The notes: generated from the sequence alone by a model not told the origin. A stretch of DNA of 64,000 nt from Nonomuraea deserti (GCF_004348685.1 NZ_SMKO01000005.1:1-64000), one strand, 5' to 3'. Shown: positions 26,517-35,546, numbered from the stretch's first letter. Program-made: numbers and translations.

Positions 26517-27692
26517 ATGTCCATCTCCGCTCCGGCCCTCGCCCAGGGCGCCGTCCCGCTCGCCCGGCGATCCCTCGCTCCCGACCTCGCGCGCGGGGTC
26601 ATGCTGCTGCTCATCGCCGTGGCGCACGCGCACATGTACCTGTCCGGGCACCCCTCGGGCTTCCGCGGCTACACCCTGGACGGAGGCACCCTCGACCGGG
26701 TGGTGGCCGGGGCGCAGATCCTCCTGGTGGACGGCCGCGCGCTGCCCATGTTCGCCGCCCTGTTCGGCTACGGCCTGGTCCAGTTGTCGGACCGGCGGCT
26801 CGGCGCCGGGCAGAGCTGGCCGGAGGTGCGGCGGGTGCTGCGCCGCCGGAGCCTGTGGCTGCTGGCGTTCGGGTTCTGCCACGCGCTCCTGCTGTTCTTC
26901 GGCGACATCCTCGGCGCGTACGGGCTGGTCGGGCTGGTGCTCGTCGGCTTCGTCCGGCGCAGCGACCGTGCCCTCTTCTGGGCCGCCGGCGTGGCGGCCG
27001 TCCTGCACGTCATCGTGCTCGCCCTGTTCGGGCTGCTCACCGCGACCGCCGAGAAGGGCGACACGCCGGCCGCCATGGCCGACCCGCTCCAGGCGGCCCT
27101 GACGCGGATCGTCGGCTGGATCGGGATGACCCCCACCTACTTCGCCGTGAGCGTCGTGCCCGCCTTCCTGCTCGGGATCTGGGCGGCCCGCCGCCGGCTG
27201 CTTGACGAGCCGGCGCTGCACCGGGCGCTGCTCTCGCGGGTCGCCGCCACCGGCACGCTGATCGCGGTCGCCGGCGCCCTGCCGCTGACGCTGGTCGACA
27301 CGCGGCTCTGGAGCCCCACGGACGCGGTCGCCATCTCCGTGTACGCCCTGCACAGCGTCACCGGCATCGCCGGCGGGCTAGCGTACGCCGCGCTGGTCGG
27401 GCGCGTCGCGGCCCAGGGCAGGCGGCGCGCCACCGGAACCGTGACCAGGGCGCTCGCCGCCTGCGGCCAGTGGTCGCTCACCTGCTACCTGCTCCAGTCG
27501 GTGGTCTTCGTCGCGATCTTCACGCCGTACCTGGGCGGGCTCGCCACCCGCGTCGGCGACGCGGCCGCGTCCGGCATCGCCGTGCTCACGTGGCTCGGGA
27601 CCGTGGTCCTGGCCGCCGCGCTGTCGCGTACGGGGCGGCGCGGGCCGGCGGAGACGGCGTTGCGGCGGCTCACATACCGCCGCGCCCGCTGA
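26517..27692 (+). CDS. DUF418 domain-containing membrane protein
   Basis: A 391-residue protein with about nine or ten membrane helices. N-terminal PDLARGVMLLLIAVAHAH and C-terminal GQWSLTCYLLQSVVFVAIF match the DUF418/acyltransferase-3-like membrane family often controlled by a divergent TetR. Members are suspected transporters or membrane acyltransferases, but none of that can be fixed from this sequence. GGGGGAAG precedes the ATG. Confidence 0.87.
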   Translation: MSISAPALAQGAVPLARRSLAPDLARGVMLLLIAVAHAHMYLSGHPSGFRGYTLDGGTLDRVVAGAQILLVDGRALPMFAALFGYGLVQLSDRRLGAGQSWPEVRRVLRRRSLWLLAFGFCHALLLFFGDILGAYGLVGLVLVGFVRRSDRALFWAAGVAAVLHVIVLALFGLLTATAEKGDTPAAMADPLQAALTRIVGWIGMTPTYFAVSVVPAFLLGIWAARRRLLDEPALHRALLSRVAATGTLIAVAGALPLTLVDTRLWSPTDAVAISVYALHSVTGIAGGLAYAALVGRVAAQGRRRATGTVTRALAACGQWSLTCYLLQSVVFVAIFTPYLGGLATRVGDAAASGIAVLTWLGTVVLAAALSRTGRRGPAETALRRLTYRRAR

Positions 27693-27704
27693 CCCGGCGG
27701 CCGT

Positions 27705-27710
27705 TATAGT
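27705..27710 (+). promoter_or_regulatory. -10 element for the ABC-F leader transcript
   Basis: TATAGT is a good -10 hexamer; no strong -35 is seen 16-18 bp upstream. Its end is 6 bp from the GTG of the leader peptide, so transcription would begin at or within a few bases of that codon and the leader would be translated from a leaderless or near-leaderless mRNA. Confidence 0.6.
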
Positions 27711-27716
27711 GGACAC

Positions 27717-27740
27717 GTGCAATACCTGTTCTTCCTCTGA
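27717..27740 (+). CDS. Seven-residue leader peptide of the ABC-F gene
   Basis: GTG followed by six codons and TGA encodes MQYLFFL. It lies about 140 bp upstream of an ABC-F gene, just after a -10 element, and is immediately followed by nested inverted repeats. This is the layout of ribosome-mediated attenuation known for antibiotic-resistance ABC-F genes: a drug-stalled ribosome on the short ORF changes downstream RNA folding. The hydrophobic, aromatic peptide is the kind that stalls with macrolide, lincosamide or pleuromutilin-type drugs. There is no direct evidence of translation. Confidence 0.6.
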   Translation: MQYLFFL

Positions 27741-27741
27741 G

Positions 27742-27865
27742 GACGACGACGCCGGCCGCCGTTGCCGACCCGGTTCTGCCCTGATCGACGGGCCCGGGCG
27801 CGGCCGGATCCCTCCGTCGTCAGCTCTCGTCTCTCACCGGGCGCCCGCCTGCGCGCGAGCCCGGT
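27742..27865 (+). promoter_or_regulatory. Attenuator-like nested stem-loops upstream of ABC-F
   Basis: An outer stem pairs GACGACG (27742-27748) with CGTCGTC (27815-27821), and an inner stem pairs CCGGCCGC (27752-27759) with GCGGCCGG (27800-27807). A second hairpin pairs ACCGGGC (27836-27842) with GCCCGGT (27859-27865) and ends five bases before the GGAGG of the ABC-F gene. No U-tract is obvious, so control could be by termination or by hiding the ribosome-binding site. The first stem begins directly after the leader stop codon. Confidence 0.6.
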
Positions 27866-27878
27866 CCTTGGAGGAAGC

Positions 27879-29501
27879 GTGTCCACCGCCATGTCCCTAC
27901 CGGCTCGTGCGCGGGCCCATCTCAGCGCCACCGACGTGCGTCTCGCCCGCGGTGGCAGGCCGGTCCTGACCGGCGTCAACCTCACCGTCTCCCCCGGTGA
28001 CCGCCTGGGCGTGGTCGGCGAGAACGGCCGCGGCAAGACCACACTGCTGCACGTCCTCGCCGGCGCCCTGACTCCCGACTCCGGCTCGGTCAGCCGGGTC
28101 GGCACCGTCGGCGTCGCCGACCAGGAGCTGCCCATCGGCGACGACCGCACGGTCGGCGACCTGATCGACGTCGAACTCGCGCAGGTGCGGGCCGTGCTCC
28201 GCGCGTTCGACGCGGCGACGCGGGCCCTCGAGGAGGAACGTCCGGGCGCCGAGCAGGACTACGCCGAGGCGCTCGCCGCCGCGGAGTCCCTCGGGGCGTG
28301 GGACGCCGACCGCCGCGTCGACGTCTCGCTCGCCGCGCTCGGCGCCGTCGGCGACCGGGATCGGCCCCTGGCGGGCCTGTCCGTCGGCCAGCGGTACCGG
28401 ATCAGGCTCGCCGGCCTGCTGGGCGCCGGGCACGACCTGCTGCTGCTGGACGAGCCGACCAACCACCTCGACGCGAGCGGCCTCGACCACCTGACCGCCC
28501 GGCTGCGGGCGCATCCGGGCGGGGTCGTGCTGGTCAGCCACGACCGCGCGCTGCTGGCCGACGTCGTCACCACCGTGCTCGACCTCGACCCGACCAGCGA
28601 CGGGCTGCCCCGTACGTACGGTGGCGGCTACGACGGCTACCGCGAGGGCCACCGCGCGGAACGTGAACGCTGGGAGCTCGCCTTCCGCGACCAGGAGAAC
28701 GAGCGGCAGCGGCTCGCGCAGGACCTGTCCGCCGCCCAGAACCGCCTGTCCACCGGATGGCGACCCGACAAGGGCACCGGCAAGCACACGCGCGCCACCC
28801 GGGCGCCCGCGCTGGTGCGGGCCGTGCACCGGCGGCGGGAGGCGCTGGAGTCGCAGGTGCTCGACGTGCCCAAGCCGCCGCTGCGCTTCCAGATGCCGCG
28901 GCTGGAGGCGACGCCGGGAGCCACGCTGCTGCGGGCCGACGACGTCACGGTGGCCGGAAGGCTGCAAGCGCCCCGGTCGGTGCATCTGCGCGCCGGTGAC
29001 CGTCTCGTGGTGACCGGGCCCAACGGCTCGGGCAAGTCGACCCTGCTCGCCGTGCTCGCCCAGACGCTGGCGCCCGCTTCCGGGACCGTGCAGCGCAAGC
29101 GCGGCGCCCGCGTCGGCCTGCTCGCCCAGGAGTCACCGCCGCCGTCGCGGCGGCGGGCCTTCGAGGTCTACGAGGCCGCGGTCGGCCGGCTCGTCAGCTC
29201 CGGCGCGCTGCGCGAGGGTGACCAGGTCGGGCTCACGCAGCTGGGGTTGCTGCCCTCCGAGGCCGCGCACCGGCCGGTGCACGAGCTGTCGATCGGCCAG
29301 CAACGCCGGCTCGACCTGGCCATCCTGCTGGCCGGGCGGCCCCAGGTCGTCCTGCTCGACGAGCCGACCAACCACCTGTCCATGGCGCTGGTCGACGAGC
29401 TGACCGAGGCGCTGTCCGTGACGGCCGCGGCGGTGGTCCTGGCCACCCACGACCGCAGGCTGCTCCGCGACACCGCCACCTGGCCGCGGCTGCGCATCTG
29501 A
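27879..29501 (+). CDS. ABC-F type ribosomal protection protein
   Basis: A 540-residue soluble protein with two ABC ATPase domains and no membrane segments. First domain: Walker A GENGRGKTT, signature LSVGQRYRIRLAG, Walker B LLLLDEPTNHLD. Second domain: GPNGSGKST, LSIGQQRRLDLA and VVLLDEPTNHLS. The inter-domain linker is charged (AERERWELAFRDQENERQR) and would reach the ribosomal peptidyl-transferase region. The GTG start has GGAGG five bases upstream. Together with the leader peptide this points to inducible resistance against 50S-targeting antibiotics, possibly as self-protection or defence against neighbours. Confidence 0.9.
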   Translation: MSTAMSLPARARAHLSATDVRLARGGRPVLTGVNLTVSPGDRLGVVGENGRGKTTLLHVLAGALTPDSGSVSRVGTVGVADQELPIGDDRTVGDLIDVELAQVRAVLRAFDAATRALEEERPGAEQDYAEALAAAESLGAWDADRRVDVSLAALGAVGDRDRPLAGLSVGQRYRIRLAGLLGAGHDLLLLDEPTNHLDASGLDHLTARLRAHPGGVVLVSHDRALLADVVTTVLDLDPTSDGLPRTYGGGYDGYREGHRAERERWELAFRDQENERQRLAQDLSAAQNRLSTGWRPDKGTGKHTRATRAPALVRAVHRRREALESQVLDVPKPPLRFQMPRLEATPGATLLRADDVTVAGRLQAPRSVHLRAGDRLVVTGPNGSGKSTLLAVLAQTLAPASGTVQRKRGARVGLLAQESPPPSRRRAFEVYEAAVGRLVSSGALREGDQVGLTQLGLLPSEAAHRPVHELSIGQQRRLDLAILLAGRPQVVLLDEPTNHLSMALVDELTEALSVTAAAVVLATHDRRLLRDTATWPRLRI

Positions 29502-29504
29502 GAC

Positions 29505-29628
29505 CCCGCGGGCGGAGCCACCGCCACAGGGCCTGCCCGCCACGGCCGCGGCTCTGAGAGCCCGCGGGCGGTCGGAGCCACAGACACAGGCGAGCGCGAC
29601 GGCGGCGACTCATGGAGCCCGCGGGCGG
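29505..29628. repeat. Three imperfect ~57-bp tandem repeats at the convergent ABC-F / GTPase-associated gene junction
   Basis: The core CCCGCGGGCGG recurs at 29505-29515, 29561-29571 and 29618-29628, spaced 56 and 57 bp. Each is followed by a related (T)C(A/G)G(A/G)GCCACAG..CACAGG segment. The last unit runs into the final codons of the minus-strand gene, so the two upstream units look like duplicated copies of that gene's 3' end. They may also act as a bidirectional terminator-like GC-rich barrier. Confidence 0.65.
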
Positions 29629-31557
29629 TCAGGGCCACAGCCACAGGGCGAGCGCGCCGGCGGCGGCGACGAGGACGATCGAGGCGCCGGCGAGGGCCTT
29701 CCCGAGCGTGGAAGCCGGTGCCAGCCGGCCCAGGCCGGCGCGTCGGCGGTATCGCGCCATCCGGCCGTCGCCGCCGCCGTCCCGCGCGAGCATCCGGTCG
29801 AGGCCGGCCTTGACGGTGTCGGCGACGGGGGTCCCGGTCATGCTCAGCTCGCGCATCGTGCCGCCGGCCATGGTGTGGAGCAGGGCCGGGGCCGTTCCCG
29901 GCGCGCCGAGGGTCATGATCGCGAGCAGGAACGTCCGGGGAGGGCTGTCCAGGTCCGCCAGGATCTCCTTGATGTCGGCCGACGTCAGGTAGCGGCGGTG
30001 GCCCACCCAGAGCACGTCCTGGTAGCGGACCACGCTCTCCTCGGCCGCGCAGATGGAGCTGATCGCCTCGATGAGGTAGCGGTGGCGCGCGAGCGCGTAC
30101 CTGACGGCCTCCATGCCCCGGGGATCGGTGGGCAGCGCGCGGCGGTCCGCCTCGGTGATCACTATTTCCAGCACCTTGCGGTTGCGGGAGCGGACGGCGA
30201 CGTGGCACAGCTCGTCCTCCGACATGACGGCGAGCACCTTGTGCAGGTGCTCGGGGCCTTGGAGGTAGGCGATGAGCAACCTGCCCGACGGAGCGCTCGC
30301 GGGCAGGAGCTTGCTCATCGCGGCGAGCAGCGCCGGGGAGAGGCCGTGCTCCAGGCGGCGCTGGCCGCCCAGATCGACCAGCATCTCCTCGACGTCGGCC
30401 GCGTGCATCGGCGCCGCGTACAGCAGCCGCAGCAGGATCTCGAAGAAGTCGCGCACGACGGCGGAACCGCTCAGCCTTTCCGGCGGGCGGATCGGGTTCG
30501 CCCTGATGAACACGCGGTAGGTCTTGCGGTCCTGGTCGGTCACCCGGTCGCGAGCCCGCTCCGCCAGCTGCGCGGTGAGCGCGCCGAGCCGCTGCTCCTC
30601 GGCGTGCGCGATGCTCTCACGGCACTGGTGCAGCAGCTGCTCCACCGAGGGCTTCGGCGGGCGTACGACGGACTGCCCGCCGTACGCCGTGCCCCGGTCG
30701 GAGGCACGGCCGCGGAGCAGCCTGGACGCCGCCGCGCGGTGGGAGACGTCGTCGAAGTCGCGCGGCTCCACCAGGGTGCCGAGCCACCCCACCAGGTCGC
30801 AGAGGTCGTCACCCTGGTAACGCTCGAGTTCCTTCTCGTAGAGCAGCGCCTGGGGCGGGAACGACGCCGGCCGGTCATCCGCCTCCCAGGGCAGCTCCCA
30901 CGCGCCGTGGGTGGGCGGCACCTCGGCGAAGGAGAGCCGGATCCGGTGCCGGGAGGCGCTGTTGGTCCAGGTGGAGACCGCCAGCGTGTGGCGGAACCCG
31001 TACGGGAGCAGTGCGGCCACGGCGTCGAGGAAGTCCAGCCGCCGGTCCGGCGGGAGGTGGCCGGCCCGCACCACGCAGACGGGCCGCCCGGTCAGCAGGA
31101 GCGCCGCCGCCCGCCGCGCCGTGCCGTTCACCTGATCGGCTAGGTGGCGCTCGTCGTAGGCGGCGAGGGAGAGCCCGAAGGGCGCGTCGCCGGAGAAGTC
31201 CTCCTCGGCCAGCGCTTCGTACAGGGCACGGTACGACACCGTGCTCGGCCCCGCGACGACGTCCGCCCAGCGGACGCAGACGTAGTACGTCATCGCGTAC
31301 GGGCGGTGGAAGCCGTCCTGGGAGTCGGGCTCCCTCTGCAGGGACAGCCCCAGCCACGGCTCGCCGTCCGCGGCGAAGTAGCTGGTCGCCACGCGCGGCA
31401 GGGCCTTGGGCTCCATGGTGCCGGAGGTGAACGCCTTGAGCCACATGCCGAACTCCGCGTTGGAGATCGCCCCCGAACTGCAGCGGATCACGCTGTAGTC
31501 GTCCAGGCTCTCCGGCGTCTTGCCGAGGATCGCCCAGTGGGCGGTCAGCCGTTCCAT
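29629..31557 (-). CDS. GTPase-associated protein with C-terminal membrane anchor
   Basis: A 642-residue protein, third gene of a three-gene operon. The N-terminal 170 residues (LGKTPESLDDYSVIRCSSG, then LPRVATSYF and YVCVRWADV) resemble, from memory, the actinobacterial proteins encoded beside TRAFAC-type GTPases (GAP1-like family). The middle 300 residues are mostly alpha-helical with no catalytic motif. A single hydrophobic helix at about 618-640, followed by almost nothing, makes it a tail-anchored membrane protein. Its ATG lies 13 bp inside the GTPase gene. It is probably the membrane-bound partner or effector of the GTPase. Confidence 0.7.
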   Translation of the reverse strand: MERLTAHWAILGKTPESLDDYSVIRCSSGAISNAEFGMWLKAFTSGTMEPKALPRVATSYFAADGEPWLGLSLQREPDSQDGFHRPYAMTYYVCVRWADVVAGPSTVSYRALYEALAEEDFSGDAPFGLSLAAYDERHLADQVNGTARRAAALLLTGRPVCVVRAGHLPPDRRLDFLDAVAALLPYGFRHTLAVSTWTNSASRHRIRLSFAEVPPTHGAWELPWEADDRPASFPPQALLYEKELERYQGDDLCDLVGWLGTLVEPRDFDDVSHRAAASRLLRGRASDRGTAYGGQSVVRPPKPSVEQLLHQCRESIAHAEEQRLGALTAQLAERARDRVTDQDRKTYRVFIRANPIRPPERLSGSAVVRDFFEILLRLLYAAPMHAADVEEMLVDLGGQRRLEHGLSPALLAAMSKLLPASAPSGRLLIAYLQGPEHLHKVLAVMSEDELCHVAVRSRNRKVLEIVITEADRRALPTDPRGMEAVRYALARHRYLIEAISSICAAEESVVRYQDVLWVGHRRYLTSADIKEILADLDSPPRTFLLAIMTLGAPGTAPALLHTMAGGTMRELSMTGTPVADTVKAGLDRMLARDGGGDGRMARYRRRAGLGRLAPASTLGKALAGASIVLVAAAGALALWLWP

Positions 31558-32555
31558 CGTCCGCTCCCGATCGCGCCGGGCCGGAGCATCTGGCCGAGCC
31601 AGAGCACGGGCTCCATGACGTTCATGGGGCGGATGGCGCCCCGGATCGTCAGCCCGCCGCCGGCGTTGTCGATGACGTTGAGGTAGTCGTCGGGGTCGAA
31701 GCGGCCGAGATCCTCGTCGATGAACAGGCCGACGGACGACGTCACGAAGTATTTGATGCGGTCCTTGTGGAAGAACGCCTCGATCAGGTCGAGGATCATC
31801 TCCGTGTTGTGGTCGTGGGCCTCCTGGCACAGCAGCCGGAAGAAGTCGCGGACGCGGTCCGGGGGCACGTGGGGGATGCGCAGCTCGTCGGTGGGGTCCC
31901 GCTCCGTGAACCCTCCCTCCATCGCGATCCGCAGCACCCGCGGGTCGTCGTACTTGGTGATGCAGACCGCGATGTGGTGGGGCAGCTTGCCGTCCTCGTA
32001 CTCGTCGCCGACGAGCATCCGGCCGGCGACCTCGTGCAGCGCGGCGTCCAGGTGCTTGAACGCGTCGCCGACCCTGGCCTCCCGGTCGGGGTCGAACATG
32101 TAGATCAGCCCGCGGCTCTTGACGAGGCTGTCGACCAGGGCCTTCTTGTCGATGTTCGACTCCGACTCGGCGTACAGGTCACCTCGGAGGTCGAGGAAGT
32201 CGAGCTTGATCTTCGGTGCCCTCGCCGCACGCGCCGTCCACGGCCACCACCATCGCCGGCGCGTCTCCGCCGGGCCGATGATCATCCAGCTGTAGTGGGT
32301 GAGGGCCTCGGTCGGGGCGGGGAACGTACGTGCCTGCAGCAGCGTGTTGCGCAGTTTCGCCAGTTCAGTCCGTGACACCGCGTTTTCGCCGATGAGCCTC
32401 CAGCCGGCGTCACGGGACTTGTTCAGTGCGATGCTCAGCGCCGCCAGGAAGGCGGTCTTGCCGCTGCCCGAGGCTCCCCACATCGCGATGTCGGGCTCCC
32501 GGCCGCGCTCGGGATCGCCAGGGGCGGAGTCAGTGTCGGCCACCGCTGTCCTCAC
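31545..32555 (-). CDS. P-loop GTPase, TRAFAC-like
   Basis: A 336-residue nucleotide-binding protein. G1 is GASGSGKT (27-34), G3 is DLRG (122-125) after the hydrophobic strand IKLDFL, and G4 is TKYD (200-203) in HIAVCITKYDD. This is the GTPase rather than the ABC or AAA pattern. A Trp/Arg-rich insert lies between G1 and G3 (RRRWWWPWTARAARAPK), perhaps a membrane- or partner-binding loop. The C-terminal 100 residues include FVTSSVGLF, a likely G5 strand. The GTG start overlaps the upstream gene by 26 bp. I infer it is the switch of the module. Confidence 0.82.
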   Translation of the reverse strand: MRTAVADTDSAPGDPERGREPDIAMWGASGSGKTAFLAALSIALNKSRDAGWRLIGENAVSRTELAKLRNTLLQARTFPAPTEALTHYSWMIIGPAETRRRWWWPWTARAARAPKIKLDFLDLRGDLYAESESNIDKKALVDSLVKSRGLIYMFDPDREARVGDAFKHLDAALHEVAGRMLVGDEYEDGKLPHHIAVCITKYDDPRVLRIAMEGGFTERDPTDELRIPHVPPDRVRDFFRLLCQEAHDHNTEMILDLIEAFFHKDRIKYFVTSSVGLFIDEDLGRFDPDDYLNVIDNAGGGLTIRGAIRPMNVMEPVLWLGQMLRPGAIGSGRWNG

Positions 32556-33963
32556 TCTGGGAGACGAAGGGAAGGGAGAGCACCCCTGCGGGCTCGGGCA
32601 CCAGGCCGAGCCGGACCGCGAGCTCTTCCGCGTTGACCGCGTCCACCTGGAACAACGCGGTCGAGCCGAGCCGGCGCCAGGGGGACGTGGAGCTGGCCGG
32701 CGGGCTGTCGCAGATGACCGCGCTCCTCAGGCCGCGCTGCTGCTCCATCTCGCGCAGCAGCGCAAGCCAGTCGTGCCGCGCGGGACAGGCCGGCACCCGG
32801 TCGAGGCCGGACCGGGGCGGGTGCGGGGGCCGCGCCCCGATGGTGAGCAGCGCCGTGCGCGGGCTCGCCGGCTGCTGCAGCAGCCTGGTGCGCACCTCGG
32901 CGAGCATGTCCTCGATCTGGGCGGCGTTGGGGTAGGTCGGCGTGGTGGGCCGCAGGGACTCGAGGGCGGCGCGTGCCTGCGCCGTGGACGCCGACCAGGC
33001 GGCGAGGGACGGCCGGCTCCGGTCCGCGCGCCTGGTGTCGTACACGTGGGTGCCGTATCCCACGACGGACACCTTCAGCTGCTGGAGGTCGGGGCAGCGT
33101 TCGGCGAGGAGGTCGATGACGTAGCCGGCCCAGTGGCAGCGGGCCTCGAACTCCTCCCTCGTGCCCGCCGTCTCGACGGCGCACACCAGATGCGCGGGCC
33201 GGGGCGCGCGCGGGAGCCGCTCCGGCAGCGTGGCCACGACCTCCTCCCACGAACGCGTGTCCGGCCGGAGCCCGGGGACCTCCGGGAAGCGGACCAGGCC
33301 GGGGCGCTCCAGCACCGCCCGCAGCACGTGCCGCCCCGGCGGGAGCGGCGCGTGGTCGGCCGACACCAGCCCCGACGGCTGGAGCGGGCCCGACCAGGCG
33401 GAGACCGCGAGCACCATGCCGCCCGCGTCGGTGCACGTGACGGCCACGCGGGCCTCGTCGCCGGGCTGCGCGCCGGCGCCGAAAAGCCGCCGGCCCACGA
33501 GTTCGAGCCTGCCGTCCTCCGCGCGTTCCCTGGCCACGACCAGGTCGTACGTCTGGCGCAGGGGCGCGCCGGCGGTCAGCTCGCCGAGCAGCTCCCCGAC
33601 CTTCACCCCCGACTCCTCGATGAGCCGGGCCGACGGGCGCCACTGCCGCAGCGCGCGCACCGCCGCCTCCTGCTCGTGCCCGCCGGCGGAGCGCGTGATC
33701 ACCACGGGATCGGCCTCGTCGGCGGAGATCAGATCGCGGGCTACCCGGAGCACCGCGTCGAAGACCTCGTCGCCCGAGGCGGTCAGGGTGGACCACTTGG
33801 CGGAGGCTCTGCGCGCGTGGCGGGCCGTGCCGACCTCGTCGGCGCGAACCTCGAAGACACGTATGCCGGCGGCGTCGATCTCCACGACGGCCAGCCGTTC
33901 CCTGAATGAGACGATCAGATCGGCGAGCTCGCCCCGCAACCCGCCCTCTGCGAAATGGTGCAA
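32530..33963 (-). CDS. vWA-like protein of a GTPase-associated module
   Basis: A 477-residue protein with no signal or membrane segments. Residues 1-160 look like an alpha/beta domain (LAVVEIDAAGIRVFEV, VVITRSAGG). Residues 170-230 look like a beta-sandwich (LPPGRHVLRAVLERPGLVRF), and 245-460 have the alternating strands of a von Willebrand A-like fold (AHLVCAVETAG, LKVSVVGYGTHVYD, TALLTIGARPP). The MIDAS DxSxS is not seen; VETAGT occupies its place. The TTG start is supported by GGGGAGA five bases upstream. It is the first gene of the operon and overlaps the GTPase gene. The family call is tentative; a scaffold or recognition role is inferred. Confidence 0.55.
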   Translation of the reverse strand: MHHFAEGGLRGELADLIVSFRERLAVVEIDAAGIRVFEVRADEVGTARHARRASAKWSTLTASGDEVFDAVLRVARDLISADEADPVVITRSAGGHEQEAAVRALRQWRPSARLIEESGVKVGELLGELTAGAPLRQTYDLVVARERAEDGRLELVGRRLFGAGAQPGDEARVAVTCTDAGGMVLAVSAWSGPLQPSGLVSADHAPLPPGRHVLRAVLERPGLVRFPEVPGLRPDTRSWEEVVATLPERLPRAPRPAHLVCAVETAGTREEFEARCHWAGYVIDLLAERCPDLQQLKVSVVGYGTHVYDTRRADRSRPSLAAWSASTAQARAALESLRPTTPTYPNAAQIEDMLAEVRTRLLQQPASPRTALLTIGARPPHPPRSGLDRVPACPARHDWLALLREMEQQRGLRSAVICDSPPASSTSPWRRLGSTALFQVDAVNAEELAVRLGLVPEPAGVLSLPFVSQSEDSGGRH

Positions 33964-34208
33964 GAATCTCCCCGCCCGTTCACGACCCTGTCCGGTGATT
34001 AACCTTGTTCAACACCACTGGCGAAATATGTAGTTGATCATCGTTTGTCCGTTTCATGGTGACTCGAGGCGGACTGGTGAAGGAGGCCTTGGTGAGCCGA
34101 CATTTATCCTCTTGTTATAAGTCATGATTGCCGGTTGTTTATGGTAGTCAGCGGATTACTCACGGGATAGGTTGTGCGGCATCCTGTCCCTTTCCCCCGG
34201 GGTGGCGT

Positions 34209-35546
34209 GTGGTCGGTAGATGGTTGATCGTCTTGTCGGGTGCGCGTCCGGAGGTGCTGGACAGGTGCAAGGGAGAGCGCGCCAGATTCCACGGCATGGG
34301 TGGCGCCATCCTGACCACGGCCTGCGTCGCCGCCATCTCCATGACCTTCGCCCTCGCCTCGGCGCTCAAGGTGTTCCCGCCGCTCGCCGTCCTCATCGGC
34401 CTCGTCTGGGGCGTGGCGATCCTGAGCCTCGACCGGTGGCTCGTCACGTCCCTGCCGGCCCAGGGCGGACGGCGCTTCTGGCTCGCCCTGCCCCGCGTGC
34501 TCCTCGCGCTGCTGCTCGGCGCCGTCATCTCCACGCCGCTGGTCCTGCAGATCTTCAAGCCCGAGATCGACGCCGAGATCGTCGACATCCAGCAGGAGCG
34601 GACCGACGCGTTCACCCGCACGCAGCAGGCGGGCGAGACCGGCCGGCGCATCGCCGAGCTGGAGAAGTCGGCCACGGCGCTGGAAGCCGTGATCGTCTCC
34701 CGTGGTGATAGCCCGCTCGACCCCGCCGCCGACCCCCGGGTCCAGGAGCTGACCAAGTCGCGGGCCCAGGCCGTGAAGCAGCGCGACAAGGCCTACCAGG
34801 AATGGCAGTGCCAGCTGTACGTCGGGCCGCCCAAGTGCGCGAAGAAGGGCCGGGGTCCCCTCGCCAAGGCGGCGGAGGAGGCGTACATCGCGGCCCGTAA
34901 CCGGGCGAAGGACCTCGACGGGCAGATCGAGCAGCGCAGACGGCAGCTCAGCGACACCCAGAAGGCAGGAAAGGCCAGCAGGCTGACCCAGGCGGAGCAG
35001 GACCTGCGCGCCGTGCAGGCCGAGCTGGACAAACTGACCGAGCAGCAGGCCGGGCTGAGAGACGGCTTCGCCGACGAGATCAAGGGGTCCGACGGCCTGA
35101 TGTTGCGGCTGGAGGCGCTCAGCAGGGTCTCGCGGGACAACGCCACCCTCAGCACGGCGAGGCTCCTGCTGTTCCTGTTCATCCTGCTCATCGAGTGCCT
35201 GCCGATCCTCGTCAAGCTCATGCAGCGGCCCGGCAGCTACGACACGATCGTGGCGGCGCTGGAGAAGCAGGAGGTCAACGACGCCATCGACCAGATCAAC
35301 GAGGCTGACAGGCGGCTCGCGCGCGGCACCCGGCGGGACGGCGCGACCCGCCCGTACACCGCGGAGGAGCCGCGCACGGACGCCTTCCACGACGCCGGCA
35401 CCCCGTTCCCGCCGCCACGGCAGGAACACAACGAGACCAGGAGCTTCGAGGACGAGGCGCTGCGCGACCTGCGCGACGACCGGGCCGCGCGGACGGCCGC
35501 GACCGGCGGGCGGGCCGAGTACGCCGGGCTGAACGATGATTGGTGA
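34209..35546 (+). CDS. DUF4407 domain-containing membrane protein
   Basis: A 445-residue protein. N-terminal LIVLSGARPEVLDRCKGERARFHGMGG is the DUF4407 hallmark (read in two parts). Three membrane helices follow, then a roughly 190-residue charged coiled-coil region with a CQLYVGPPKCAKKG cysteine pair, a fourth helix (LLLFLFILLIECLPILVKLM), and a 100-residue acidic cytoplasmic tail. The coiled coil thus lies between membrane helices and probably projects outside the cell. The start is uncertain: a GTG at 34209 fits the family, and a TTG 27 codons upstream is also open. Its 3' end overlaps the kinase gene by 11 bp. Confidence 0.8.
   Translation: MVGRWLIVLSGARPEVLDRCKGERARFHGMGGAILTTACVAAISMTFALASALKVFPPLAVLIGLVWGVAILSLDRWLVTSLPAQGGRRFWLALPRVLLALLLGAVISTPLVLQIFKPEIDAEIVDIQQERTDAFTRTQQAGETGRRIAELEKSATALEAVIVSRGDSPLDPAADPRVQELTKSRAQAVKQRDKAYQEWQCQLYVGPPKCAKKGRGPLAKAAEEAYIAARNRAKDLDGQIEQRRRQLSDTQKAGKASRLTQAEQDLRAVQAELDKLTEQQAGLRDGFADEIKGSDGLMLRLEALSRVSRDNATLSTARLLLFLFILLIECLPILVKLMQRPGSYDTIVAALEKQEVNDAIDQINEADRRLARGTRRDGATRPYTAEEPRTDAFHDAGTPFPPPRQEHNETRSFEDEALRDLRDDRAARTAATGGRAEYAGLNDDW

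Noticed and set aside
34056-34127. 23-codon open frame in the divergent gap of the GTPase module
   Set aside because: It begins ATGGTGACTCG and ends TCATGA but has no upstream ribosome-binding site, and nothing links it to regulation as with the ABC-F leader.
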